Notes: generated from the letters alone by a model not told the origin. Counted from the first letter of the stretch, positions 26,101-35,158 are shown. The stretch is DNA of 64,000 bases from Nostoc sp. KVJ3 (GCF_026127265.1 NZ_WWFG01000003.1:1-64000); one strand, 5' to 3'. A program made the numbers and translations.

Positions 26101-27369
26101 CTGAGGGGGCGACATGAAAGCTAAAACGTAGACAAAATAAGCTCCATAGCCCTCATACCTCGTAAATAATACTCGATCTTATTGCTATTTAATCTCATTA
26201 ATTTTTGAACAATACACCAACAATTATCTATAAAACTTACCCAGGTTTGACTATATAACCCGACATAAAAACTGCTATGCCTCCTGGTCACTCGTCCATA
26301 TTCTTTGACTCTAGCAACATATTTTTGTACACCAATACGCTTAATTTTTTGCCCTTGAAAAGTGGACATACTATAAGCAAAAGATATTATTAATATCAGA
26401 GATATCAAACGATTACCCGAAACATTTGTATCTTCTAGCTTGTAACCACCACTTTTAAAGTCTCGAAACATCTCTTCAATGTCAAACCGCTTTTTATAAG
26501 CATTAATAGCCGAGGCAAGATCGTTTAAGTTTGTTAAGATAAACCACCCTTCTTCTGTTGACCATCCTTTGAGCTTTCGCTTCCATTTAGCAGCTAGATT
26601 GAAACCTTGAATCTTTTGACTTTTTGTAACCTTAATATTTTGTAAAAATAGAGAAACTCCCGGTTCTAAACCTAAGCTATCAAGGGAGTACAAAATTTCA
26701 TCTTCATTTTGAATAAACTCATTCTTTTTTAATCTCAAACAAAACTGTACTTCTTGCTGCCTGAGCCAGTTAGCTAACTTTACAGAGCAAAATTCTCTGT
26801 CCCCTAATATAACTGGTTGATATTTGTTGAATAATCCTAGTACTTGAGAAAATATTTTTGATTGCTCCTCAAAATTACTATTTCCCATTCTGGGTAAAAA
26901 TTCCCAATAGATTGGGATAGCCCTTTGCTCGTAAATTAAACTAATCATCATCAAATTCTTTCGCTGCCATTTCGTCCTATCAATCACCAAATAAATTCTT
27001 TGATTCTCCGAAAAATTTTGAGTTAACCAGTCTTTTATTATCGGAAACCAAATTCTCTCGATATTCAGTACTGGCACTGATAAGAATCTTTGAATTTTCT
27101 TGCGTCTGCTTTCAAATAATATTGGTACAGGTAAAGCATTAGCTATTTTTTCTAGACTTACTTCTTTAATATCTTGTAGGACATTAATCAGCAAGTTTAA
27201 AAACAACAATTCGGACTCTGAGAGTTGATTTTCTAAGCTAGTTTGATACAATGGAGGTAACATTTTCAATAGATAGATCTTCTTGACAATGATTGACCTA
27301 TCTTTTTTTACCATAATTCGGTCAAACCTTTGCAGCACTTGGAATATGAGGTGCGTGTCGCCCCTTCAG
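26101..27369 (-). mobile_element. IS4-type insertion sequence, 1269 bp, intact
   Basis: Ends are imperfect 16-bp inverted repeats: CTGAGGGGGCGACATG at the left and the complement of CTGAAGGGGCGACACG at the right (14 of 16 matching). It is flanked by a perfect 9-bp direct repeat GTATTTCTG at 26092-26100 and 27370-27378. It carries one transposase gene filling almost the whole length. It is inserted in a DEAH helicase gene; exact excision restores that frame. Confidence 0.92.
26121..27314 (-). CDS. IS4 family transposase
   Basis: About 397 residues from ATG 27314 (an in-frame GTG lies at 27338, still inside the element). The DDE catalytic residues are visible as VIDRTKW, GDREFCS and the IS4 signature Y-(2)-R-(3)-E-(6)-K in YKKRFDIEEMFRDFKSGGY. 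An N-terminal helical domain (LENQLSESELLFLNLLINVL) precedes the catalytic core. The reading frame is unbroken, and together with matching ends and a clean target duplication this suggests a recent insertion and a possibly active element. Confidence 0.92.
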   Translation of the reverse strand: MVKKDRSIIVKKIYLLKMLPPLYQTSLENQLSESELLFLNLLINVLQDIKEVSLEKIANALPVPILFESRRKKIQRFLSVPVLNIERIWFPIIKDWLTQNFSENQRIYLVIDRTKWQRKNLMMISLIYEQRAIPIYWEFLPRMGNSNFEEQSKIFSQVLGLFNKYQPVILGDREFCSVKLANWLRQQEVQFCLRLKKNEFIQNEDEILYSLDSLGLEPGVSLFLQNIKVTKSQKIQGFNLAAKWKRKLKGWSTEEGWFILTNLNDLASAINAYKKRFDIEEMFRDFKSGGYKLEDTNVSGNRLISLILIISFAYSMSTFQGQKIKRIGVQKYVARVKEYGRVTRRHSSFYVGLYSQTWVSFIDNCWCIVQKLMRLNSNKIEYYLRGMRAMELILSTF

Positions 27370-28468
27370 GTATTTCTGATATAGTTTTAGGCAATAAACT
27401 CCATTTACGGGCTTCATCAGGAAGCCCATGTTTTTTCCAATTATCGGTAATATCAATAATCACCGCAGTTGGTTTTAAAGTGTAAGTTCTAAAAACTCGC
27501 CCCAGCATTTGCAGCCAAAGAGTAGAGCTTTCAGTCGGACGGACACAGTAAACGCACTCAATATTAGGGCAATCAAAGCCCTCGGTTAAGATTTCGTAAT
27601 TAGTAATTAATTGGGTAGTACCATTGCGAAAACGCTGCAATATTTCTAATCTCTCTTGTGGGGGAGTCTTCCCATCCAAATGTTCGGCACTAATATAATT
27701 ACGAGAAAATTCCGCAGCCAGGGCACGAGAATGTTCTAAGCTACAGGCGAAAATAACTGTACGAAGATTTCGTGCATATTTAAAGTAATTCTCAAGGATT
27801 TCACTAACACCAATTTGGCTAGTGACGGCAACCGCTAAATCTTTAGCTCTAAAATCCCCACGAGATTTTGCAACTCCAAGAGTAGAAATAGTTTGATTCG
27901 TTGCAAATAATCGAAAGTTACTTAAATACCCAGACTCAATTAAGTAAGCCGTGTCAATGCCAATAACCAAATCATCAAATAAATCAACAAAACCTTGACC
28001 GTCAATCCTCTGGGGAGTGGCAGTTACACCTAATATTTGGGCGCTTTCATAATGTTCAATTAATCGCCGATAAGATAAAGCAGTTGCATGATGCGCTTCG
28101 TCTAATATCAAAAGTCCAATGTTCATTGGCAAATCCAATACCTCTCGTCTACTTAACGTTTGAACGCTAGCAACTTGGATTCTTCGGTCAGGATTAGCCA
28201 GAACACCTGCTTTGATAATCCCAACTGGTTCACCGATAATTTGCTCTAGCTTTTCGGCAGCTTGAGATATCAACTCAATCCGATGGGCAATGACTAAAAC
28301 TTGCTTTCCTTGGTCAAAGAAATTATGAGAAATATGTGCAAAACACACCGTTTTCCCGGTGGCTGTCGGGAGTTGTGCAAGCACTCGCCTATTACCATTC
28401 TCCCAATAATTCCAAATATCTTTTATCCACTGATGTTGATAATCTCTAAGTTCGCAGGTAACAGGCAT
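27370..28468 (-). pseudogene. DEAH-box SF2 helicase gene, N-terminal part (interrupted by IS)
   Basis: Encodes both RecA lobes of a superfamily 2 helicase similar to RAD25/type III restriction subunits. Motif I is LPTATGKTVCFAH (about 36-48), motif Ia VIAHRIEL, motif II DEAHH, motif III GVTATPQR, and in lobe 2 VIFACSLEHSRALA, TNYEILTEGFDCPNI (motif V) and QMLGRVFRT (motif VI). The true sequence stops at SEI, where the IS begins; the frame then runs 20 or so codons into the IS. The missing zinc-ribbon end is at 25493-26100. Near the AIPR-like gene it may once have been part of a defence module, but that is inference. Confidence 0.9.
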
Positions 28469-28868
28469 TCAATCTACCTCAACAATGATTTTTCTCCCGT
28501 AGGAATATTGCTCATTATGCCACAAGCTCTTCAAGTTAAGATATCGATAATCCCAATTCTAAAAGTAGTAAAGATGTTTTGGGTTGATTTGATGCGATTT
28601 TACTTCATCAAGAGCAAATTATAAAGATAATAACCTGGAAGTGATGCACTCCATATCAAATCTCGCCACTGTTCTAATGACTATACTTGCTTTATTATAT
28701 TGGCGAGTTTTATACTGTGCGATAATGCTGGACGCGATCGCTCACGGGAGACGCGGCAACGCTGTTGTCGTCTTTTGCAAGTGGTATTAGATTTAAGATG
28801 GGGAAATATACTTCTTGGAAAATCAGAAAATTTGGCATCGAACTAACAAATTAAATTCGCAATCTCAA
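28469..28868. other. Intergenic region
   Basis: 400 bases, AT-rich, with one HIP1-type site near 28735 and a GC-rich repeat fragment (GGAGACGCGGCAACGC). It should hold the promoters of the helicase and of the HAD remnant. No gene seen. Confidence 0.4.
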
Positions 28869-29218
28869 ATGCCGGCGATATTTCTAGATAAAGATGGCAC
28901 TTTAATCGAAAATGTACCAAACAATGTTGATCCGCAATTAATCGAAATGAAAATCGGTGCTATTGAAGGATTACAAATACTTAGCAAAGCTGGATATAAA
29001 TTAATTGTGATTACTAACCAGTCGGGAGTAGCACGGGATTATTTCCCAGAATCTGCCTTGGCGGGAGTGGAAGCGCGATTGAATGAAATATTAGAAAAAG
29101 CGCAGCATACCATCAGAATTATATAGTGCATCATCCGAGCGATCGCTATGTGGTAGTGAATGACTTGCCGAAGCTAGCTAAACTTCAAGCAAAGTTCCCT
29201 GATATGTATAGCAAGTAA
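28869..29218 (+). pseudogene. HAD-superfamily phosphatase remnant (internal deletion)
   Basis: The first 84 residues from ATG 28869 are the N-terminus of a HAD-IIIA phosphatase of the GmhB/HisB-N type: FLDKDGTLIENVP with the DxD nucleophile motif and LIVITNQSGVARDYF with the Thr/Ser motif. The frame then ends at 29126 after only a third of the usual length (about 190). Directly after the stop, a second frame reads VHHPSDRYVVVNDLPKLAKLQ to a stop at 29216-29218, which resembles the tail of a HAD protein. A deletion seems to have removed the middle. It starts with TTG at 28815 if the longer N-terminus is used. Confidence 0.6.
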
Positions 29219-29324
29219 GGGGATTTACAGCATTCGGCTTTTAACATCCTCTCAATCCAGTGAAAGATTAGCCTATCCTGTAAGGTGCTCGTCCATGCTT
29301 CTTTCGATATTGCTGATGATACTC

Positions 29325-29413
29325 AGAAGAAGAATCTTATGTGACACAAGGGACAAACAATCTTGGGAAAAGGGAAAAGTAATGGACTCAACGCAACCAC
29401 TGTCTCTAAATAA
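29325..29413 (+). repeat. Duplicate of the 3' end of the AIPR-like gene
   Basis: About 89 bases closely match 23541-23630, the last 28 codons of the AIPR-like gene: GAAGAAGAATC, then (A/G)CACAAGG, ACAA, GGGAAAAG, then ACTCAACGC and ACTGTC(T/A)CTAAATA. No upstream part of the gene is recognised here. The two copies are direct repeats 5.7 kb apart. Confidence 0.7.
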
Positions 29414-29420
29414 ATAGCTT

Positions 29421-30338
29421 TCAATCTACAATATCAACTCGCTTTAATGCAGCCATTAATTCTGTCATAAACTCAACAAAGACGCGAACTTTAGCACAGA
29501 GATAGCGTTTTTGCGGGTACAACACGGAGATCGGTAATCCAACTTGGGTCGCGTAGGATTGAAGAATTGGTTGGAGGTCTCCACGCGCGATCGCTTTGGC
29601 TGCGATAAATTTGGGAAATTGAACTATACCGGCTCCTTGAATGACTGCCTCTAAAATGACTTCTGAATTATCGAATCGCAGATAACTCTCAACACAAAGG
29701 TCAATCGCTTTTCCATCTTGTTCAAACTTCCATTTAGGCTCTCGCCCAGTCTGTGGATAGATAAAGTTGACACAGCGATGCTGCAAAAGTTCTGTGGGTA
29801 TTGTGGGCGTGCCATACTGAGCGAGATACTGCGGTGAGGCACAAGTGATGTAGCGTGCAGTTGCCAGATGGTGCATGATTAAACGGCTATCACTGCTCAT
29901 TCCAATCCGCACTGTCGCGTCAATGCCTTCCTCAATCAGATCGATCACGCGATCGTTAAAAGAAACATTCAGATTGAGCTTTGGATATTGTGTGACAAAT
30001 TGCAGCAGAGCCGGAGCGATATGTATTTTGCCAAACACAAAGCTCAGATCGAGCCGCAATGTTCCGAGCGGCATTGATTGCGATTGTTTGACTTCGAGTT
30101 CGGCTTCTTCCAAATCGTTGAGAATTTGCTCAGAGCGTTGATAAAATCGGTTGCCATCTTCGGTCAGGGTCAAACTGCGAGTTGTTCGCTGGAGCAAGCG
30201 CACCCCCAAGTCATCTTCCAAGCGCAATACGGCTCGACTCACGGCTGAAGGAGCCATACCTAAGTGTCGTGCTGCCTCCGAAAAGCTGCCAGATTGAGCG
30301 GAGCGGATAAAAATCATCAGGCTTTTGAGCTTGTCCAT
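29421..30338 (-). CDS. LysR family transcriptional regulator
   Basis: 305 residues from ATG 30338 (an in-frame TTG extends it to 30371). The N-terminal winged helix-turn-helix is FIRSAQSGSFSEAARHLGMAPSAVSRAVLRLE, followed by LGVRLLQRTTRSLTLTEDG (quoted in pieces). The C-terminal effector-binding domain is of the periplasmic-binding type. Sequence details (LNVSFNDRVIDLIEEGIDATVRIG) place it in the common DhcR/CrgA-like branch. It is divergent from the NmrA-family gene with 130 bases between them, so it probably regulates that gene and itself. Confidence 0.93.
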   Translation of the reverse strand: MDKLKSLMIFIRSAQSGSFSEAARHLGMAPSAVSRAVLRLEDDLGVRLLQRTTRSLTLTEDGNRFYQRSEQILNDLEEAELEVKQSQSMPLGTLRLDLSFVFGKIHIAPALLQFVTQYPKLNLNVSFNDRVIDLIEEGIDATVRIGMSSDSRLIMHHLATARYITCASPQYLAQYGTPTIPTELLQHRCVNFIYPQTGREPKWKFEQDGKAIDLCVESYLRFDNSEVILEAVIQGAGIVQFPKFIAAKAIARGDLQPILQSYATQVGLPISVLYPQKRYLCAKVRVFVEFMTELMAALKRVDIVD

Positions 30339-30468
30339 TAACCGAAACGCATCTTTGAATTTTTTGCACAACTGTTTTGAATTTTAACTACTTTTTCTTT
30401 TTTTCTGCACAAGCTACTGTTTAGAGAAGATAAATTTCAAATACACAAACAGCATTAAAAAAACAGAC

Positions 30469-31347
30469 ATGACACAGCAAACAACAGCAGAAAAAATTAT
30501 TTTAGTCACCGGAGCCACGGGCAATCAGGGTGGCGCAGTGGCGCGTCATCTTTTAAAGCGCGGTAATTTCAAGGTACGTGCTTTTGTGCGCGATCCAAAC
30601 AAGTCCGCCGCCCATGCACTCCAACAAGCGGGGGCAGAACTCGTCGCCGGAGATTTCAGGGATTGTGCATCGCTTGATCGCGCTCTGCAAGGTGCTTATG
30701 GTGTTTTTTCATTGCAGACTTTTCTCAAAGAAGGCGGATTATCAGCCGAGATCCGAGATGGTAAAAGCGTTGCAGACGCAGCTTCATCGGCAGGTGTCGA
30801 GCATTTCGTCTACAGTTCTGTGGGCAGCGCCGAACGCAACACGGGCATTCCCCATTTCGACAGTAAATTTCAAGTCGAAGAGTACGTTCGATCGCTGGGC
30901 TTGCCCTACACAATCATGCGTCCAGTTTTCTTCTTTTACAACTACGCCTCAATGCGTCCAATGGTGGAGCAGGGCACGCTCTCCCAACCGCTCAGTCCTG
31001 AAACAAAATTGCAGCAACTTTCTGAAGAAGATTACGGAGCAATGGTCGCTGAGGTATTTGATCGCCCCGCCGAGTTCTTGAACCGCGAAATCGAAGTCGC
31101 CAGTGTGGAGATGACCATGCCAGAAATCGCTGCCGCGTTCAGCCTCGTGTTGGGCAAAACCGTCGAATACCAGCAAATTCCGTTTGAAGCGTTTGAGCAG
31201 CAAGCTGGGGAGGAAGTGACCATTATGTATCGCTGGTTTGAGAATGTCGGCTACGGAGCGGATTTAGCACAGTTGAAACGTGACTTTCCTTCCTCAAGCG
31301 ACTTTGAATCCTATTTGCGCGACCACGACTGGAGAAAACCAGATTAA
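30469..31347 (+). CDS. NmrA-family NAD(P)-binding protein
   Basis: 292 residues of the atypical short-chain dehydrogenase group (NmrA/HSCARG, also close to NAD(P)H azoreductase-like proteins). The dinucleotide motif is VTGATGNQGGAVA (13-25), followed by VRAFVRDPNKSAA, the segment that reads NADP, and AGDFRD. The YxxxK pair of active short-chain dehydrogenases is not evident, as usual in NmrA-type redox sensors. Its divergent LysR neighbour suggests induction by a small molecule. It uses higher GC than the surrounding genes, which may point to acquisition. Confidence 0.88.
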   Translation: MTQQTTAEKIILVTGATGNQGGAVARHLLKRGNFKVRAFVRDPNKSAAHALQQAGAELVAGDFRDCASLDRALQGAYGVFSLQTFLKEGGLSAEIRDGKSVADAASSAGVEHFVYSSVGSAERNTGIPHFDSKFQVEEYVRSLGLPYTIMRPVFFFYNYASMRPMVEQGTLSQPLSPETKLQQLSEEDYGAMVAEVFDRPAEFLNREIEVASVEMTMPEIAAAFSLVLGKTVEYQQIPFEAFEQQAGEEVTIMYRWFENVGYGADLAQLKRDFPSSSDFESYLRDHDWRKPD

Positions 31348-31475
31348 AGCGCGTCCGATGTCAGATCAAAAATGTGAATTGCCACGCTAGACTATTCTTC
31401 AGTCAATGACCTAAAAATCAGACATAAACATTGAACGATATCTATTTGACGCTATTGATTTTGAAGGTGATTTTG

Positions 31476-31520
31476 AATAAAACTCGTACTGAATAAAAAC
31501 TGGGACGAGTTTTATTTTTT
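31476..31520. terminator. Bidirectional terminator between convergent genes
   Basis: A 12-bp perfect inverted repeat (AATAAAACTCGT / ACGAGTTTTATT) followed by TTTT on the plus strand and preceded by an A-rich tract lies between the stop codons of the NmrA-type and YbjQ-type genes, suitable for both strands. Confidence 0.8.
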
Positions 31521-31536
31521 CTAGCCAAATGGATGT

Positions 31537-32508
31537 TTATGAGGGTTGATTTAATTTGGTCATGAGAGTACCTTCAGCAGTGTTTACAAAGGTGTCTCGA
31601 TCTGAAATGATTGCTTGTGGTATTAAAGTAGTAGAGTGAGTGGTAATTCCTGGCAGCTTTTTGACAGCAGTGCCGATAGCCATAAACTCGATAATTCCAC
31701 TACCTAACTGATAAACATAAGTTTTAATCCCAACAACGAGGTCAGCGCCACTATTACGAGCATCAGTGGCGATGTGGGCAATAGCTTGTTCGCGTGCTTC
31801 GTAAATTAATGTAGTTAATTCATTAATTTCACCACGTACAAAGGATTTGAATGCGGATGTGATTCCTCCAACAAAACCAAGAGAATATACGGAAACACCC
31901 AAAACCAATTTTAAAGGCATATAACCCAGGTTGATCAGATTCCACATTTCCTGATTAGTTAAATCGCTGGTAATAGGACTTTGACACCATGCTACTGTAA
32001 GAGCAGGATGGTTTGATGCAGTACCAATCATTACCATCTCTTGCATCCCGGCAAAAGGAATAATTGATGTCTTAATTCCAAGCACAGCATTAGCACCTGT
32101 ATTTAAGGCTTCAGACTGAATTCGCTTTAAGGCTAAGTGACGGGTTTGGTTGAATATAGAGGAAAATTCTTTAATTTCTCCACGTTTTAAACTTTTGAGG
32201 GAGCCAAGTATTCCACCGCCGACTCCAATGGAATAGGCAACATTGCCAAAGACAAACTTTTTCGGTACAAATCCGGCATGCTTTTCTGCTTCAGCCAACA
32301 TTCGGGCATAAGCTTTTTGCCTTCCTTCATGAATGATGCTAGTAACTTCAGAGACTTCTCCGCCAACAATGGTTTTGAGTCCTGATGAAATTCCCCCAAT
32401 TAGTCCCAGTGAAAAGACACTGTTTCCAATGACTAAATCTCCCGGATACATACCCTGTTGTCGAAGACAAAAGATTTCATTGCCAGAGAGTCCGCTGATT
32501 GCAACCAT
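31537..32508 (-). CDS. Triple YbjQ-domain protein
   Basis: 323 residues made of three YbjQ-like (putative heavy-metal-binding, PF01906) modules. Module 1 (about 22-78) holds only the first half, GNSVFSLGLIGGI and EVTSIIHEGRQKAYARML. Modules 2 (82-166) and 3 (197-284) are complete, each ending GAN/GAD-xVxGIKT followed by a strand (MVMIGTASN, FMAIGTAVK). YbjQ proteins are normally single modules of about 105 residues that form pentamers. The family function is not firmly known. An internal triplication is therefore unusual. The gene stands alone, with the shared terminator downstream. Confidence 0.8.
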   Translation of the reverse strand: MVAISGLSGNEIFCLRQQGMYPGDLVIGNSVFSLGLIGGISSGLKTIVGGEVSEVTSIIHEGRQKAYARMLAEAEKHAGFVPKKFVFGNVAYSIGVGGGILGSLKSLKRGEIKEFSSIFNQTRHLALKRIQSEALNTGANAVLGIKTSIIPFAGMQEMVMIGTASNHPALTVAWCQSPITSDLTNQEMWNLINLGYMPLKLVLGVSVYSLGFVGGITSAFKSFVRGEINELTTLIYEAREQAIAHIATDARNSGADLVVGIKTYVYQLGSGIIEFMAIGTAVKKLPGITTHSTTLIPQAIISDRDTFVNTAEGTLMTKLNQPS

Positions 32509-32841
32509 GCCTTTGACTCCAGTAATTTAGATGAGTGTATAATGACCCCGTTCAAAATGGGGAGTTGGTCATTTATAACTGATTATCAAGGGATAAGCTG
32601 GGGCTTGGGCTTCAGCTATTACCCATTCGGGTTGCATTGCTGTACCGCAACGGACTTCTTGAGACTGAAAAACTGAATAGTCTTATAAAGTTGATATTCA
32701 GAATGGAACGGGCGACAAAGGCTAGTCGAATTATTGTGCGCTCATTAGATATCTTTGTCAATGTTGCTAAATGTTAAAGGAAAATTAAAAAAATAGTTAC
32801 GTGAAAGTAAGGGTTAGAAGCAGGTTATCTTTACTGCTGAC
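32509..32841. other. Intergenic region, nothing recognised
   Basis: About 330 bases between two leftward genes. Presumably contains the YbjQ gene promoter. No protein, RNA or repeat is recognised. Confidence 0.35.
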
Positions 32842-33168
32842 TTAGGATTGGGGAAATATTCTTATCAACTGTACTAAGATAGCTTCTAAGCTATTTAGCG
32901 CAGCGTTAGTGGTTCTTTGATGTTCATCAAAATGACGTTGATGTTCTTCAAAATTTCTTTGTTGCTGTTCCTGACTATCACGTAATTCAAGTAACACATC
33001 ATCTAAAACTGCACTACGGCTTAATACACGGTCAACATTATTTGTTAAATCATTTACATTATCAGTCAAATTATCAATTTTAGTGGTTAGTGCTGCTATA
33101 GCTTCAGTATTCCTAATAGCCAATACTTCAATACGGTCTAGTCTATTTGGTGCTTCAAAATCAGACAT
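32842..33168 (-). CDS. Coiled-coil hypothetical protein
   Basis: 108 residues, almost entirely heptad-patterned: AIAALTTKIDNLTDNVNDLTNNVD followed by a charged Gln/Glu/His stretch (EQQQRNFEEHQRHFDEHQR, both quoted in part) and a hydrophobic end. Small coiled-coil proteins with the NLTxNVxxLTxNV pattern are very common in filamentous cyanobacteria and have no assigned function. Long for no partner nearby; single gene. Confidence 0.7.
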   Translation of the reverse strand: MSDFEAPNRLDRIEVLAIRNTEAIAALTTKIDNLTDNVNDLTNNVDRVLSRSAVLDDVLLELRDSQEQQQRNFEEHQRHFDEHQRTTNAALNSLEAILVQLIRIFPQS

Positions 33169-33338
33169 AAGTATTTATTCCTTATATTTAATAAACAAAT
33201 AAAAGTATGAACTAGTGTACATTCACTGGTGAACCTGATTCCACTAATATAGGTCAATTTCAACTAAATAGAATACTTCTAGTAACTCTACTAGATCCAC
33301 TACCGCAAGAAAAGTTAAGGAAAATCCCGCGAGGTCTT

Positions 33339-33551
33339 ATGAACTTAAGCATTCAACAGATTGTGCCGGAGGACGTTGCATTAATGGAAGCTGTATTAGC
33401 GACCTTTGGTGAGGCGTTCGATGAGGTGGAGACATATAGAAATCCACCTAGTACAGACTACCTGCGGCAACTACTCGATAGTGACTACTTCATTGCGATC
33501 GCCGCAAAGTTGATTGAGCCTCTTGCTGAAATTTATCGGTTGACATTTTAG
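33339..33551 (+). pseudogene. AAC(3)-I type acetyltransferase, N-terminal remnant
   Basis: The first 54 residues (ALMEAVLATFGEAFDEVETY and DYLRQLLDSDYFIAIAA) match the N-terminus of aminoglycoside 3-N-acetyltransferase I, a GNAT enzyme of about 150 residues. After a HIP1-containing segment the sequence diverges and ends at residue 70. The acetyl-CoA-binding part of the GNAT fold is missing and is not found downstream, so it cannot be active. It overlaps the convergent gene by 4 bases. Confidence 0.6.
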
Positions 33552-33781
33552 TATTTGTACTGTGTATAACTTCCTGGATCTGCTGACTTTAATGTGGTGA
33601 TAAAACCAATCAGCGCAAACGGACATTTACACCCCAAGGCTTCTTCGATGGCCACAGCATTCAGATTATACTCTTGGCAGACAGTATAAAAAATCTCATC
33701 TAGGGATAGTTCTAAATTTTCATTTAATTCCTGAACTCGTTTTTCTATTGACTTGACTAACATAGCTGACAGGACAAACAC
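33548..33781 (-). CDS. Hypothetical protein
   Basis: 77 residues, not recognised. A helical N-terminal part (KSIEKRVQELNENLELSLDEIFYTVCQEY) is followed by ALGCKCPFALIGFITTLKSADPGSY. It is the last gene of a leftward series and follows the small membrane-protein gene by 16 bases. Confidence 0.5.
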   Translation of the reverse strand: MFVLSAMLVKSIEKRVQELNENLELSLDEIFYTVCQEYNLNAVAIEEALGCKCPFALIGFITTLKSADPGSYTQYKY

Positions 33782-33797
33782 TGATATATTTTGAAGA

Positions 33798-33986
33798 TTA
33801 ATTCTTTCCCTTCGCTAGCCTTCGTGCTTCACTATAGACAACAAATACGATACTTGAACAAGCAGTTAAATTTACTACGAATGCAGGTGGACGACCACCA
33901 GTTAACAATAGCATTAGTAAAAACCCAATGCCGACTTGAGTTATTTGTTTAACTAATGAACTGAAGCTATAAGTTGAACTTTTCAT
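33798..33986 (-). CDS. Small two-helix membrane protein
   Basis: 62 residues with two hydrophobic segments (about 18-34, VGIGFLLMLLLTGG, and 38-52, VNLTACSSIVFVVY) separated by GRPPAF and a basic C-terminus (RRLAKGKN). Not recognised. The gap of 115 bases to the upstream BRO-type gene allows co-transcription. Confidence 0.5.
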   Translation of the reverse strand: MKSSTYSFSSLVKQITQVGIGFLLMLLLTGGRPPAFVVNLTACSSIVFVVYSEARRLAKGKN

Positions 33987-34101
33987 AAAAACTAATGCGG
34001 TAACTCGTGTATTTTTTGTTTTCCCTGTCCATCCAGAATAGAAATTGTGCGATCGGCTTTATTAAGCAAAGGCGATCGCCAATCGTTCTCATCAAATACT
34101 T

Positions 34102-34977
34102 TCAATTCTCCTCTACGGTCAAATCAATTACTTCAAGAACATCTGGCAACCAGCGAACGTGTTCCACAATCTTGTCGTGAGTCCGAGCTTTATCTCGTGT
34201 CACCGTTCCCCACAGCTTACCTTTTTCGGTTAGATGCCAAATATTTTTGTGACTTTGTTTACCATTGGTGTCAGTCTTGATTTGAACCTCCTTGGTCTGC
34301 AAACCAGCAAATTCTAAAACACGGTTAACTATTTGGGGTTTAATGGGCTGGGGTAGTCCGTTGCGTTCGGCATATAATTCGCCAATTGCGGTTGGAGACA
34401 AATGTCGGTCGGGAGTCGCAACGATTTCTTGAATTGCTCCGACCAATTCCTTGGCCATCGGAGCTATTTCGGGACACAGCGCTTGTACACCTCGAAGAAT
34501 GGTTATGGTTTGGAGTTCTACACTTAGACGAGTGCCAGACAGAATCTTTTGCCCAAAGTTCACGAGTTCATCAAGCGTGGGTTTAGTATTTTCTTGTTGG
34601 TTTGGCTTGGGCATTTCATATTTGCCAGTACGCCGTAGCGATGGAAGGACTTCGTGAAAGACCCAGCGCTGGAAGCGTTTGGCAACTGGTTTGCGGGATT
34701 TGAAGATCATGCGATAAAGCCCTGCCTCAGTCACAGTCAGCATTTCTTGTTCTCCGCCAAGGGTACTCACATTGTGAGTACCCTTTTCATCTTCATCAAG
34801 GCCACCATCTCGATATGTGCTGCCATCTTTGGCTTTCCTAATTTGTCCATTCACAGTAACGGAAGTATCAATGTCTAATATCGCACAGACATCAGCAGCA
34901 ATCCATTCTGGTTTTTCTAATGTGCCGACGAACCGAACTTCTTGAGACTCAAACACGAAAACTGATAGGTCTGACAT
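34102..34977 (-). CDS. BRO-N domain antirepressor-like protein
   Basis: 291 residues. The N-terminal Bro-N domain (about 5-115) reads FESQEVRFVGTLEKPEWIAADVCAILDI, then LTVTEAGLYRMIFKSRKPVAKRFQRWVFHEVLPSLRRTGKYE, the standard signature (given in parts). The C-terminal 170 residues include ELVGAIQEIVATPD and a basic end HDKIVEHVRWLPDVLEV; they resemble the DNA-binding C-termini of phage antirepressors but were not assigned. Such proteins are found on phages and plasmids and probably control gene expression. It closes a leftward series that includes a P-loop ATPase gene. Confidence 0.88.
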   Translation of the reverse strand: MSDLSVFVFESQEVRFVGTLEKPEWIAADVCAILDIDTSVTVNGQIRKAKDGSTYRDGGLDEDEKGTHNVSTLGGEQEMLTVTEAGLYRMIFKSRKPVAKRFQRWVFHEVLPSLRRTGKYEMPKPNQQENTKPTLDELVNFGQKILSGTRLSVELQTITILRGVQALCPEIAPMAKELVGAIQEIVATPDRHLSPTAIGELYAERNGLPQPIKPQIVNRVLEFAGLQTKEVQIKTDTNGKQSHKNIWHLTEKGKLWGTVTRDKARTHDKIVEHVRWLPDVLEVIDLTVEEN

Positions 34978-34999
34978 AAGTAAAATTTATCCTTTATTG

Positions 35000-35155
35000 T
35001 TATCCAATCGCTGAAATTTGATGTTGAAAATCAGCGTTAAATTCAGATTGATTCTGTTGATTTTGAGTTGGTGACTCTTTTTTGTCTTCTACATAACCAC
35101 CAAAGATTTGTTTAATGTACTTTGGGCCGCTTAAATCAATGATTCTGCGTTCCAT
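35000..35155 (-). CDS. Short protein between ATPase series and BRO gene
   Basis: 51 residues (MERRIIDLSGPKYIKQIFGG ... ISAIG). The ATG is 3 bases after the stop of the preceding membrane-protein gene, and its stop is 22 bases before the BRO-type ATG, so it fits the operon exactly. The first half looks folded (IIDLSGPKYIKQIFGGYVED); the second half is Gln/Asn rich. Family unknown. Confidence 0.5.
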   Translation of the reverse strand: MERRIIDLSGPKYIKQIFGGYVEDKKESPTQNQQNQSEFNADFQHQISAIG

Positions 35156-35158
35156 GAT

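Noticed and set aside
26107..26116. GGGGCGACA as a target duplication of the IS4-type element
   Set aside because: The two copies are inverted, not direct, so they belong to the element ends. The real direct repeat is GTATTTCTG just outside.
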